Assembly (NCBI GenBank): GCA_034687125.1
Contig: JAQGBZ010000058.1
Location: 1-64,000 of the forward strand
From: Neelides folsomi
Taxonomy: Eukaryota; Arthropoda; Collembola; Neelipleona; Neelidae
Length of the DNA: 64,000 bases
Direction of reading: 5' to 3'
Within the stretch, counting starts at the first letter, position 1, and every line of letters begins with the position of its first letter. Both the position numbers and the translations under genes were made by a program. The notes under the pieces were generated by a model. That model was not told where the DNA came from and did no database searches. It saw only the letters and a list, made by a program, of their open reading frames with translations. Positions 1-12,100 of the stretch are shown in pieces.

Positions 1-702
1 GTTTATAATGAATTACGGTTATAATGAACAAAATCCAGCGGTCCCTTGAAATTCATTACAACCGGTTTTCACTGTAACTTCATATTTATAACCATGTTAA
101 TTACTATGTTAGGATAAGCAATGTTAATAGAGTTATTCAAAAATGGCTAAACTTCGAATTAATAAAAACAAAATTGTTATTAATTATCATTTGACCTTTT
201 CATTCATCAATGTAATATTTGGAAAAATATTATTAGAAACCTTTAAGAATTTCATTTCACTAAGTCTATGAAAGCAGGTAACTAAAAATGGTACGTATTT
301 ATATTTATCTCCATTACAAAGAAACAAGGTAAGGAGAAGATATAACACATTTATCTGTTCATTGGTATGAGATATAATTTTAGCAAATGTATAATAATAA
401 TAAAATCTCTCATTGGATTGCTTTTTATAATGAAGTGGGCAAAGGAGGAGCCAAAATGAATTTGTTTTGTAGTCTTCTAATCCTACGGTCTCCAACCAAG
501 AGCCAATTGTGTCTCACGATGGTCAAATTTGATATCATATACCAGCCGGAACATGCAAGGTCTATATCTATTGTGGGGATTGGGGCGGTGAATATAGGAG
601 CTTGTTAATAAATGTGAGTGAGCATACAATAATGCACTGATGTGTGCTTATGTAATGTTCTTATTAGTTATATCACGAATGTAAATTTGTATTGTATTGA
701 AC
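1..702 (-). other. Start of dac intron 6 (runs off the left edge)
   Basis: AT-rich sequence downstream of exon 6. I find no coiled-coil coding sequence on the minus strand, and the open frame at 187-495 has no resemblance to Dac. It is best read as intron leading to the missing DACHbox-C exons. Confidence 0.65.
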
Positions 703-840
703 CTGAAGGGTATTTTCCAATGTTCCGCTCATTGTCGCTGTACTCCTCCTCGTCGTCTCCACCGTTTTCATCGCTGTCGGACACAGGGTCTACTGTGTTT
801 TTTGAGAGGTTGAGGACCGGACTCGATCCATCCAAATTCC
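703..840 (-). CDS. dac: Dachshund exon 6 (SSPVLNLSK motif and acidic run)
   Basis: Last dac exon visible. After acceptor ATGCCCACAG the exon gives NLDGSSPVLNLSKN, then VSDSDENGG and the acidic DDEEEYSDNE. The SPVLNLSK motif followed by an acidic stretch is a recognisable feature of arthropod Dac between the linker and the C-terminal coiled coil. The 138-nt exon accepts the single G left by exon 5. The 3' end is less certain: CAG|GTTCAA at 703 is a weak donor, and without splicing the frame meets a stop (TAA) at about 669. DACHbox-C, a coiled coil starting like ETLLRNIQGLLK in relatives, is absent from the remaining 700 bases, so the gene continues off the left edge. Confidence 0.8.
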
Positions 841-3800
841 CTGTGGGCATTGAAAGAATAACATGAGGAACCCATTACTTCCATTTGTTTTAACGTTCCT
901 TCGTGTTTTGAAAGGAAACAGGAAAGCGATTCAATCGCCACTTCAGCTCATTTTCCATCACCCGATTATTCTCAACCCCTTGGAAAAGTTAAAGAGTTTC
1001 CCTCACTTTTTGATTCCCCCTCGACGGTGGAGGATGAGTAAGGAGATATGAAGGGAAAAAAGGTCTCACATCTGCTCCCGCAGTTCCTATCTCACCCTAT
1101 CACACCGGAGAGTGCGATTTGTGAAGACCCACAGTCTGAGATTTACATTAAAAAACTGAGGCCGAAGAATGGGTGAAGAGAGCAAATGAGGGTTATATGA
1201 GGGAGACTATACACCCGTGATGGGACCTTCCCTGTCACATTCGCTTAGACGCCCGCTCGGCCCAAATGATTGATGATGGATCATTTTCATGAATCGCCCA
1301 ATTCCCCCACATTTAATATCTTCAAATGTGTATCATCAAAGTTTCCCATTTATAAATGAAAAAAACTTTGGGGAAATTACAGAAGGATTGTAAAATATAA
1401 AAGCCAGTTGTTTTAATGATATTAGATTCTGCTCATTATGTACAGGGTATACTTTCTTTCATTTAGCATTACGCACTTCCGCATATTTAGCATCAATGGG
1501 TTATTGATATTATGACCACCATTGGACATCGAATAAGGCGATTTCAGATGGTCTTTGGAACCAAATAATCAACTGATCACAGTTTGAAGTTAAAAGAGTA
1601 ATTTAAAAGGAAAATGAGAATTGGAGTGACAGAGACATTTATAAGTTGAATCTCCTTTCATATCAAATCCTATTTGGAGAGATAGAAGGAAATGTAAAGG
1701 GTCATTGATCATTCCATTTGAATATGTTTGGAATAGAATTGAATTTGAGGTCGTGACTTTGAGTCTGATTCTCTCAATGAAACTTGTTTGTCTTTGTTGT
1801 CGGCCTCCCTTTTGAAAGTACAAGGGAGTATCGGGGAGTGATGAGCCGAATTCGACCACCCGGTTCCTCTCATCAAGTGGTCTCTCCGAGAGGGCTATTG
1901 AAATCCCACAATCGACTCACTTCTCTCTCTCCCGGTTCTTTCACCCCCATCACCTAACCCAACCACTTACGCATTTCTACCCAAGACATCCTATTCAAAC
2001 TTGACCATTATGTTTATAAACATTTCCCATTTTTCCCCATTCATCATCCAACACACGGTGTTTGTATGGAAAGAAATGGCTGGAATTGGCATTATGAATA
2101 AAATGATCCTGGGCATCCTTCACCGATTCGCTTCGCCTCATCGAACATGAAAAATATGTGAAGTGATTCACTCGACACGTTCCTCCTGGTCGACGGTCCA
2201 ATCGCGGTGAGGAAATGAGGAAGGGAATCTCCAATTCGCTCTCCCATCTTAAGAAAATGAGAAATGACAAACCATTTCGAATGAAGGCTTCTCCACCACT
2301 TCCGGCTTCATTGGCGTGAGACGATTTCTCAGAATCGCTGCAGTCCTCGTGGTATCGGCTGAAATGATAAACGAAACATCGAATCACATCTCAACATTCC
2401 AATCTTTCCCAAACTAAACCGTTGAAGAGGAAAGAATTGATGATCCTCCTCTTATAACCACGTGAATAGTAAAAGCATATACAGAATATATTAATGTAAT
2501 ACATTACAGACAATTCGCCATTATCCCCATGGTTAAAATTATACATACTTGAAAACTACAGATATTATGTAGGTATATGGAAGTTATATACATATGTACC
2601 TACTTACTTTACATATTTATTAGTGGTATACAGGATAAAGAATGCATGTAAGCTATTTAATTTTTTAAAATTTTCGACCTATCTAATTGAATAAACAACT
2701 CAATTTGACTAAATGGTGAACATATTCGCCTGATTTAATACTTTGGCATACCCTATACCCATATACATATTGTATGCTTACAGTTTTATAATAAAATTAA
2801 TGTATGGATAATGAGATGAGATAAATCAAGTAAAATGGTCTAAGGTCAACAATTAGTTAAAACGAATGCTCACCAAGGAGGAATAGATGCTTCGAAGGTT
2901 GGATCAACTAGACCTTAATATTGATTTGCTTGCTTTCCTTTTTATCACAGCGTACATATTAAGATACATTTCTCTTGGCATCCAATCCACTGTGAAGTTT
3001 GAATTTAAGAGAGAGTCGTAAAGTGTATTTAAGATGGAGAGAAATATGGTTACTGAGAGCGTGAGGTTATACATAATAGGGGAGTGGTAAGAATTGGTTT
3101 GTATTAAAACACATTCCTCGGGTATCGCAGAAATGTGGATAAATAATTCATTCCATACTCATTGAGGCTGAGCAGGAGGGATGAGATAGCATGGGAGAGA
3201 GTTACAACCGATCCTGTGGCAAAACCTATTTTCTTCCCAACACCCTCAATGGATCCGCAAGGAATTTCAAATTCCCACTCATCCTTGGTGAATATAAAGA
3301 TATAGGCTTGAGGAGGAATCAGTACATGGAGCTCTCTGTATATGCAATAATGGTCCTCATATGAGGAGATTGGGAAAAGTTATGGGGAAGTTATGGGAGA
3401 TAAAACGAACACATTCCTTCCCATTGTCTCTCTTTCGAGTCTCCTCGATTCTCCACCTTAGCCATCTCATGTGGACGTAATAGTGGAATCGGCTCGAGGA
3501 GCCTATCACGACTCTCCGCCCTTAATAAGGAGGTTTTCTGAGCGGATTGAAAGAGATTTATCATCCTGTCTCTTCAGATTCCATTTGAAAAGGAAATAAA
3601 AGACAAATCATGGAAACAATAGGAACTCAGGAATCTCTTTATAATGTCTATTTACAGACACAATGCCCGTATTAAATTCCACATGTATTTACTTTCAACT
3701 TTTTTGATCAAGTCCTATTGGGAGGTAATGAATAAGGATGGAAAGATGAAGATCCCAATCATTCCTCTTCTTCTCTATCTCTTCCAAGTAATGATGGAAC

Positions 3801-6597
3801 AATAAAGTACAAATTAAACAAAGAATGTTCATTGAGAATGAAATAATTGAGCAAAAACTATTGTAGGCGGTAATCGGTTGTAAAAATGACTTTTATGCCA
3901 TGTATTCAACAAAATTAATATGAGCAATGACTTTGTAACTTTCACAAGTTTTTCCATATTCAAAATTTTACTCTTCTTTATACACCTAAATAGATTGAAG
4001 TGTTGAATTGAAGAATCATTTATTTCAATGCATAAATTTATATATTGCCCTGTGTTGAGATTTGAATTCACGGACAGTTAACCAAATTGGCGGATTCGTT
4101 AGGGGCTTCAAAGGTTTCATCACGAGTCAACCGGAATGAAACATAGGAAGAAGTTTCCCTTGTTATGAATGTCACAAGTGATTTAATTTCCATTTATTTT
4201 CAACTTCAATGATACGAAGGAAAAGATGAAAAGGAGGGGGAGGATGAGAAAGGGGAAATCTCGCATAGAAGATTCAACATATTCAATTTTCTAAATCTTC
4301 GTATCACACTTTCGACAACTCAGCTCTTTTTCCTCTTCACTATTCGAGTATTAAATAAACTTTATATCAACTCAATTTTGACAATTTTATTGTCAAACGT
4401 GAAGAAATAAAGTTTCCCTTTTCTACATAATAATCTTCTAGTCTAATAATGTGTTCGTACTTTCGGTATCGTTTAGCTTCTGTTAACTTAAAATTGAAAA
4501 CTCCAACGTACAAATTGTGCATGTGAAAAAATATTTCCTTTTTTATTTAATCCATTTGATATGTGATTGACTGAATGTTGAGAATACGTAAAATAAGGAT
4601 AATCAATGTTCTTAAATAAAAAAGGAGTAATTGCTACGTTTATTTGCCTTTGTTCATTTGTTCATCAGCCATGCACGTGTGTGTGTTATTTATGTAACTT
4701 CTACATATGTATGTATACTTTTAGCTACAAGGTCTGTTTATGTATGAACTGGGAATATTTCTTGTGTTTATTCGTTTTATAGGGAGGATTGATTCATGTA
4801 TTTATTATTATTGTAGTGAGATGGATTCGTAACTCGTTTCCTCCCAGGAGCGTCGGGTTTTATTTGTTCCCCGTTTTTTGTCACGGTGTGTACATTTTTG
4901 ATTTTTCAACCCCTCTTTCCGCGTTTCATTACGACCAAGGCCCTTTCCATATCAAAATATTGAATTTCAATTCGCTCTCTCTAATAAAATATCTTTTCTA
5001 TGATTCATTTTTGATTCACTCTGTTCCGAATTGATGATCGAATAATAAAACCTCGGGATTGCCCTCTCCCCTTTGTCTTTCTCCGATATGGGTGTAAAAG
5101 AGAGTGTGTTTGAGTTGGGAAGCCGAGCCCTTTCCGTTTGTTATTTTCTATTCTTGAATGGATCACCATTTGATTGTCAATTTACATTTACCCTCTTCCC
5201 GTTGTCGAAAAAGTAAGTAAAGAGGGGTTCGAGAGCATTGAATGATTTTATAAGTTTGACTCAGAGACAACACGACTTGTTTTCCTATCATCCGCTTATT
5301 ACACCTATTTTTAGGATGAAAATTGGGGCCATTTTTAACTCTTTTCTTTTTATTGTCAATTTCAGGGATAAGATAATAGTGAGTGAGTTTCGACTATATA
5401 TCTCCATTCGACCCGGAATCTATTGGATTATTCTTCAAAAAATAATATATCCGATTTTCTCAAATGGGTTTACGTCTCTTCAGCTTCCTCATCACGTTTT
5501 CGGCTTCAACTTGGAATTGTTTGAATATATACACACATATAGTACATGAAATTCATATGTATGATGCATTGTGATTGATATGCATATGTACTGTGCACAC
5601 ATACAAAAATAATATATATTACATACATGGCAGTTTTCCTTTTTAGCAAATCCTCCCCTCGAATGGGAATGCTTTTATCGAATTATTGGATAAGATAAAT
5701 ACTTACAATGTTCATAGACAAACATCGAGCATCCCCCCGTTGAATTGAATATAAATTGAGAGATGATATGCCTTCTTCATAATAGTAAATCAATCAAGAG
5801 GATGACAGTCAAATTCTATTGTTTCCCTTAACTCATAAGTATTATATATTTTCCCGTTTCTCTTTTTTTATCATTTTCCACCCTTCGCCGGTCTCAATTC
5901 TATAAATGAAACCCAATATCCTCATTTATACGTTATATGAAACGCATCCCTTCTCCCTTCTCATTTCTCTTTTTACAAATCCATTACACGGATGACGAGG
6001 ATCCTCACAATCATACACACATATGCATACATATACAATTTAGAGTATATGCACATTCTATTTCTCATGGCTCTGCTTCTTAAACTCAATTTCTCTTCAA
6101 GTAAATCAGCTTAGTTTGGAGCGGAAAAATAATTAAGAAGATTTTTACGTTCTTCTCCTATCCTACCAATGTTGGAAAGGGAAAATTCAGACTTATTTTA
6201 ATAACAAAATATACTTTGAGAAATTCTTTAGCTCCAGATTTAAAATTAAGACTGTGAAATTAAAATTCATCCAAGATGAAAGTGTCATGTAGAAATATAT
6301 AAGGGTTCATAGCAGTTTTTTAAAGCTTAAATAAAAATGATAAACTAGTGTTCAATATTTACAAAAGCATAACAAAATTACAACTCAAATTTATTACCAT
6401 TTACCCAATTGCCTCTATACTTCTTACTTAGAGTATATAAACAGGTCGACTATGGTATATTTATTTGTTTAGTGTAAATAATATTGTGTATTTTTAAAAA
6501 TGGATTAAAAAATTCGTAATTATTTTATTATTTTAAGAGGGCGAAGGAAGGGGAAATATCTACGTTGGGTTCAAAGCTCTGTTTGATCAAAAACCAC
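841..6597 (-). other. dac intron 5 (5.8 kb)
   Basis: Intron from donor GTGGTT at 6597 to acceptor CCCACAG ending at 841. It holds AT-rich blocks (2440-2840, 4440-4780, 5540-5640, 6000-6500) with short ATGTATAC-like tracts, and GC-richer blocks at 1040-1320, 1860-2400 and 3160-3560. Several open stretches occur on the minus strand (for example 1995-2387 and 3104-3379), but none combines splice sites, correct phase and Dac-like sequence. Confidence 0.78.
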
Positions 6598-6638
6598 CCT
6601 GAGGGCTAATTGAGGGAGATGATTTCTTTTCTCTGAGT
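6598..6638 (-). CDS. dac: Dachshund exon 5, 41-nt micro-exon (LREKK)
   Basis: Forty-one nucleotides encoding LREKKSSPSISPQ between split codons. The first A completes AG|A (Arg), so the product reads KQFER-LREKK, matching the LERLREE continuation known after the exon 4 motif in arthropod Dac. The last G joins GG of exon 6 to give Gly. The acceptor has a good pyrimidine tract. The donor CAGG|GTGGTT is acceptable but not strong. This was the only candidate I found between exons 4 and 6 that satisfies both required phases (one base needed, one base left) and the expected motif. It may be one of several splice forms, since 41 nt is not a multiple of three. Confidence 0.82.
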
Positions 6639-8059
6639 CTTCATGCAAATGAGAAAAATGAGAGGGAGAGTGAGATGAGAATTGGGCCGGGTTTTGTCCT
6701 CAGATCTGATCCTGATTAGGATTATGGGACTCTTGAGCTCTCCCTTATCCTTTATGACCGGGAACCTCTGACGTAGATGCAGATGGTCATAGACGAGTAA
6801 ATAAAATTCCCTAAAAAGAGAAGAGAGAGAGATAAGGAAAGTGGCTCACAAAGTTCCGGAAGCGATAAGGGATTAAAGGAAAGTTAGGGAACTGGGAAGG
6901 AGAAGTTTCCTTTATGGGACTCTGGCAAAGTTTATTCGACCCCTTCGCCACGGTCATGGAAATGATGAGCCGAAGACTCTCATTATTATTTTTCCTTTAA
7001 ATTAATCCTTTCTCATAAACTACAGCAATATCCGCCGGTGAAAAGTGGTTCTAAGAGCTTCAGTACATAAAATTCAAAAACTTCCCCATTTTCACTTTTC
7101 GTTTCCCCATCATCCAAATCTCCTCCAATGCTTTTTCCATACATAGTCCTCAAGAAGATTCCCATGTAGTAAATTGAGCTATAGCTTTAGCCATTCTTCT
7201 TTTATATCTCAATAAGCCTTTGCATAAAGAAACAAACGTGGATGGGAAATTATAGGCGTGGAATTGCGACACATCCTTCCAATATAACATATGTATACAG
7301 AGTATGCCACTCTGTGTTGTATGGATAGATGGAAATTACTTTTGTATCTGTTACTATATTTATTTTATATCCATATACGTATACTGCACTTTGTCGAGTC
7401 AAAGGGTATGATTACTAAATCTCTATTACCATTATTATTCTTATCACCCATCATAACCCATTACGATTCAATATAAACTCTCATCAATGGGATCTTTTCA
7501 TATGAAGAACATAAAAGAATAATAAGGTAATATTTATTTATATTCTATTTCAAAATCTTCTCAATACGTTCAGATAAGCTTTGATTCTTCCCCCCATTTA
7601 TGAAAGCTCATTTATAAACTAAACGGCGCGCAGCAGAAATGATTCCTCTTTCAATTTTTAATAATTATCTCACAAATGCATATGTTGAAATATAGTAACT
7701 TTATTGTTAAATGGTTATTTGCATATAATGGGTCAATGAATGTTGTATGAAATGATTTGAAAGATGTTGAGTAATTTAAGTAGAGGGGAAAGTTTGTTTA
7801 TGAGAATGAGGATCATTTGGGGAAATATTAAAAACCATTTTCGCTCTCATTACATTTCTCTTAAAAGTGAGGAAAGCAGTTAATGTGGACGCTCCAAGGG
7901 GCTGAGATGGGAAAATGAGGAGGGGGACTTTTGCACCCTTCCCACCATCTCATCTTCATAGCTAATTAAAAAGGAAGATATCCGACGACGACTGTCTCAT
8001 AAAATGAGGAGATAAAGGCGAATTCTCCATTTTATCACGAGGGAATATATTAAAATTAC
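6639..8059 (-). other. dac intron 4 (1.4 kb)
   Basis: Intron from donor GTAATT at 8059 to acceptor GCATGAAG ending at 6639. On the minus strand the 3' end is pyrimidine-rich (CCCTCTCATTTTTCTC), as expected of an acceptor tract. A long but unrecognised open stretch overlaps 6600-6790 in another frame. Confidence 0.8.
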
Positions 8060-8119
8060 CTTTCAAATTGCTTCACGAAGTCTTCATAAGCCGTCCGGCA
8101 AGTTTCCCACGTCGCGTTC
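8060..8119 (-). CDS. dac: Dachshund exon 4, 60-nt micro-exon (WETCRTAYED motif)
   Basis: Small coding exon encoding NATWETCRTAYEDFVKQFE between split Arg codons at both ends. The block corresponds to the conserved WENCRAAYEDIVKHLERLREE-like segment I recall from insect Dac proteins. It is bounded by acceptor TGTTGAAG and a consensus donor GAAAG|GTAATT. An in-frame TGA lies just upstream of the acceptor, so this acceptor is required. The first G completes the Arg codon opened by exon 3, and the final AG opens the Arg codon closed by exon 5. The match combines sequence, splice sites and phase, so confidence is high despite the small size. Confidence 0.9.
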
Positions 8120-8908
8120 CTTCAACATTTCAATTAAAATTCAATTAATCCATCTCCTTTGGCTCAAGTTGAAGTCGAATAGATTACAATAGTCGTATTA
8201 TATTGGGATAAGTGGTAATAGCCCCAAGACCTCCTAGACCTCTCCTCGTCAAGTATCCGAATAATGACGGGGGGAAATGTCTCAAGAACATGGTCCGAGA
8301 GTTTGGCTAATGGATGAATTGCATTCATTTTCATTCTCTCACATCCCCATGGTCGCAGTAAAGGAGTCGGAGTACGAGTGTAAGATGTTGGATTGAGATA
8401 ATGGGATTTGGGCCGTCGTGACTTGGAGTATTTATGTAAGTGGCGAACAAGTCAATTACGCCTCAGTTGACTTGCGAGTGTGGCGAGGGAAGATGGAAAG
8501 AGCAAACACGAGCATATCACTAATATGATGCCCAGACGGGGAATGGTCGGGGGCTGTTTGCTCCAACTGAAAGGGTAGCTCGAGTTACTCCAAATCAGAA
8601 GGGAGAGCAAATATGGATTTAAATAAGAGCGGATTGGAGGAAGGAGGGAGGCCTCAATGAAATATTTGATATTAGATCAATATTTCTCGACTCAATTGTT
8701 GAAATGAACTCGCTCCGTGTCGACCCTGACGTCGGAGAGTATTTGTGAGATGAGGGAAAGGTGTAATCAAGGCTCTGATTTGGGCCTTGAAGACAGAGTG
8801 AATGAGATCATCTCACGCGGAGGGAACCTTCCTCGTGATTGGTATTGAGATGTTCCAGATGAGGGTGGAGGGTGAGTGATGGTGATAGGGAAACCGTGAG
8901 GAACACAC
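8120..8908 (-). other. dac intron 3 (789 bp)
   Basis: Intron from donor GTGTGT at 8908 to acceptor GTTGAAG ending at 8120. No other coding sequence or repeat is evident. Confidence 0.82.
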
Positions 8909-9131
8909 CTTGCCGCATCGAGAGATTGGATTGGGGCCGATCGGCAGTCCCGCGGATGTCCCGGTGGAAGCGGAAGACCTGAAGGGGAAAACAGAGCGGC
9001 GTGGGCCGCCACGGCTGCTGCTGCTGCCGCCGACTGTCCCGCCAGTGGAAGAAGATGCATCGGGGGAATTTGAGTCGGAGGATGATTGTACCCGTTCGCG
9101 AGCAACGGAGACTTCTCAAGCCGCATCACAT
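8909..9131 (-). CDS. dac: Dachshund exon 3 (LEKSPLLANGYN block, Ala/Pro-rich)
   Basis: Third coding exon, 223 nt, after acceptor TTGTTTCAG. The leading AT joins the G of exon 2 to give Asp, then VMRLEKSPLLANGYN, a block typical of arthropod Dac. A Met/Pro/Leu-rich stretch and an alanine run (six Ala, then AAVAAHAA) follow. The rest is Pro/Gly-rich linker, probably disordered, ending in SLDAA. The donor CAAG|GTGTGT leaves AG for an Arg codon completed by exon 4. Low-complexity linker of this kind separates the two conserved boxes in Dach proteins. The reading frame also runs on past the donor, so the boundary rests on the GT site and on agreement with the phase of exon 4. Confidence 0.92.
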
Positions 9132-12100
9132 CTGAAACAAACACTGCTCCTCATATAGTTCCAACTCATCAACTTAACCTTTAATTGTAATTTTAATTAA
9201 TTTAATTGAAAGTCAATTTAAATATTCTGTAATAATATAGAGTATATATACTATTAATATCTGTATCTGTATATACTTTTATTATAGGCTCAACAATAAT
9301 TATAAAAGAGAATATCCCAACCTAATTTGAAGGGAATAAAAAAACCGAGGAAAATGCATTGGGTTCAAGGGGCGAAGAGTAATAAATGGGAGAGTGGAAA
9401 CCGTCCGCAGATGAAACTCATACATATTATATGTACACAGAGCTGTTAAACATTCATAGACTACAAATTACATTGAATGCATTAGATATATATTCCATTT
9501 GTAGATGATAAAAACGGTGGGCTTCTCATTCAAATCTACTCGAGCGGCTCAACTCGTTCGAATAATTTCCTTTTAAAGGGAATCAGATAAAAAGAATGGG
9601 GGGTTCATAAACGAGACCGCTTAACACGCCATCACGTCCGTACAAACTGGAAGGGAAACACACATATGTAAGGGACACATCATAGTACACATGTTAAACC
9701 AGGGAGTTCATGTGGAAGGAAATTAAGTTTACGCTCTTAACTCACTTCGTGGTTCTTTCGAGTGTTCACAAAAACCTCTTTATGAATGAAAGGGAACGGG
9801 GGTCAAAAAGAGAAACACAACACTTGAAATGTCAATCAACTACAATGGGAACTGATTTGTTTAACTTAAATACTCTTTTGCTCACAATGGCTTGTTTTTC
9901 CTCCAGACCAAAGGAGGGAAATTGGGCAAAGGAGGGAATTTTGATGATTTCACTCTGTTTGAGGTGAGATTTTATATCCCGGAGATCGTGATTTGGGCCA
10001 ATTGAGGGAAAAGAGTTGTGGATTTGTGTGCGGAGTGAATTAAGTTTGAATGGGAGTAATAGGATCCATAAAGCATCCCACAGGAATCCGCGTTGTATTA
10101 AGATTTTGACACACACGGGAGAGAATCGTATGTGGACCGGGGAGGATATGGATCCTCCACAAACACACGAGAGAACGGTAACAAATAGTCCTAATTTCGG
10201 AAATCAGCAGGGATCCAGGCGCCGGGAGATCGTTACTATCAGACAATAACCATGTTATAAACGTGAGAAAAAAAGGAAGCCTCCTCATCCTCACTATTGT
10301 TTTTCCCCTCTTCATTTCTCGGTCGAAGGTGAGTAAATATAAAAATTCCGCATTTGTTTGATCTCCGCCCGCCTCGGGAGAGCGTAAGTTATTTCCTGAG
10401 GAAGGAGATGAGTACCAAATTCACACAGTATAATGAACTCGGAATGAGAGTTTTTGGACCTTCCGAAGCCCTCAATGGGCTCCCACCGTCTAATTAACTT
10501 TTTTTTTCAATTTCCCTATCCTGGGTTCCGGAGTCAGAGAGGGATTCACGAGTTCGCCCCAATTGTCTCTCTCATTACACCTCCTCACGAAGATAAATCG
10601 AGATCCCTCTGTGGATTTTATCACTATGAAATGAATCAACACCTTGAGGCTCGACGTAATTCGAAGTCGATTAGGCCGTGAGGGACATTCGGCAATTCGC
10701 CGCTTCTCTTTTCATTATTGTACTTTCCTCCACCCCAAAGTACTTTTTCCAACCTGACCCATCAACACTCACTCAATCTCTCTCGCGCTCTTTCATCATT
10801 ACGTATGTTGCCCTCATCGCATACGAACATGCATGCGGACAATTGAGTTATTAGCCTCAGATTTGGAGATAAACATTCGTTTATTACAAATTCCCTTTTA
10901 TCTACTTATTTTAGCATGCATAAGCTTACATTGCATTATTCCCTTTTGATCATATAACTATGGATAGTACATGGGTAATATTAATGGTTAGATTTTATGT
11001 CATTGTAAATCCTTCATATTAAGTTCTCAAATCGACATTGTATTAAACGATGTAATATTCAGATGGACCATTTGTAATTATTGGACGGAGTTGAAATACA
11101 CCTCAAGTTTTATTATTCCACACTTGGATAGGAAAGCCTACTGTTGAATAATTTAAATTATGCATGGCATAAAAAAGTTTAAAGGGCGTGGAAAAGTGTG
11201 GTGGAAGCAAAGCTGGAGGACTTTACACTTCCAATCCTTTTTTTCCTCTAATGGGCCCATTATGAGGGTCCTCATGATGAGGTGACATGTTCACACACTC
11301 AATTCCCATTTAAATAAAGACTCCCCCTGTTCTGGTTGGAAGTGGAGGAGTCGAGGAATGAAAAAAACTTGGATTTCACATTAAGAGCTTATGTAAATTC
11401 GCACGTGAGGGATCGATTTCTTTCGACTCGGAATACAAATGGGTTAATTTAAAGTGGAGCTAATTTCCGTTTAAATACCTTCCTCAAAATGTGTGTTCAT
11501 GTGTTTGGGTGTAAGTAATTTAATGTGTGAGGGAGAGCGGTGGGGATTTTCAACTTTCCACCACCTCCTTCATATTTCATGCATCATCTCCACAATGAGG
11601 AATCAGAGAGAGGAATCTCGTGTTCCGTTTTTCAAAAGAAAACTCCTTGGCTTTAATCAGGCCCTCTTATTGAAAATCAATAGCGTCCTCAGCTTCATCC
11701 CTCTCATGAATATGATTTGGAGGAAATTCCAAAAATATAATTAATTTATTTTTCTCCGTCCCTTGGAAAATTTTTCCAGTTGGAATTTTGTATATCTATT
11801 TTATATCGATGATCTCCCCTCTGTTCATATTAGCTAACTACAAAGGCGGAAACATTTAGCTGAGCGAATTCACCGGAATTTTAATTTAGAGAGAAAGAGA
11901 CGGCTTCTATTCAATTAGGGAGATTAGATAGCGGAAGACTTCTTCCATGATACATCTCATATAATATAAACTCTTCCTCACACACGCTATGTATATGATC
12001 CTGAGTGAGCGGAACCTCCGAAAGAAAGAATTTCTTTGGAAGTGAGATAGAAATGTAAATGTTAGTTTTGAAGATAATAAAGTAGTTTTAAATAATCCTG

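Noticed and set aside
1995-2387. 130-codon minus-strand open frame in intron 5
   Set aside because: It was considered as a dac exon, but the sequence does not resemble Dac and the phase needed between exons 5 and 6 is already satisfied.
3104-3379. 92-codon minus-strand open stretch in intron 5
   Set aside because: No ATG near its start, no recognisable domain, and no splice sites in a suitable phase; probably chance in skewed sequence.
6600-6791. Minus-strand open stretch after a strong TTTTTAG acceptor-like site
   Set aside because: In frame after exon 4 it would give an unrelated peptide; the 41-nt exon inside it, in another frame, supplies the expected LREKK sequence.
8767-8908. Continuation of the exon 3 frame past the donor
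   Set aside because: The next Dac motif follows at 8119 in the phase set by the donor at 8908; the read-through sequence has no Dac similarity.
8910-9158. Open plus-strand frame of 82 codons opposite exon 3, and a second minus frame over 8808-9119
   Set aside because: Shadows of the GC-rich exon 3; only the LEKSPLLANGYN frame is in phase with exons 2 and 4.
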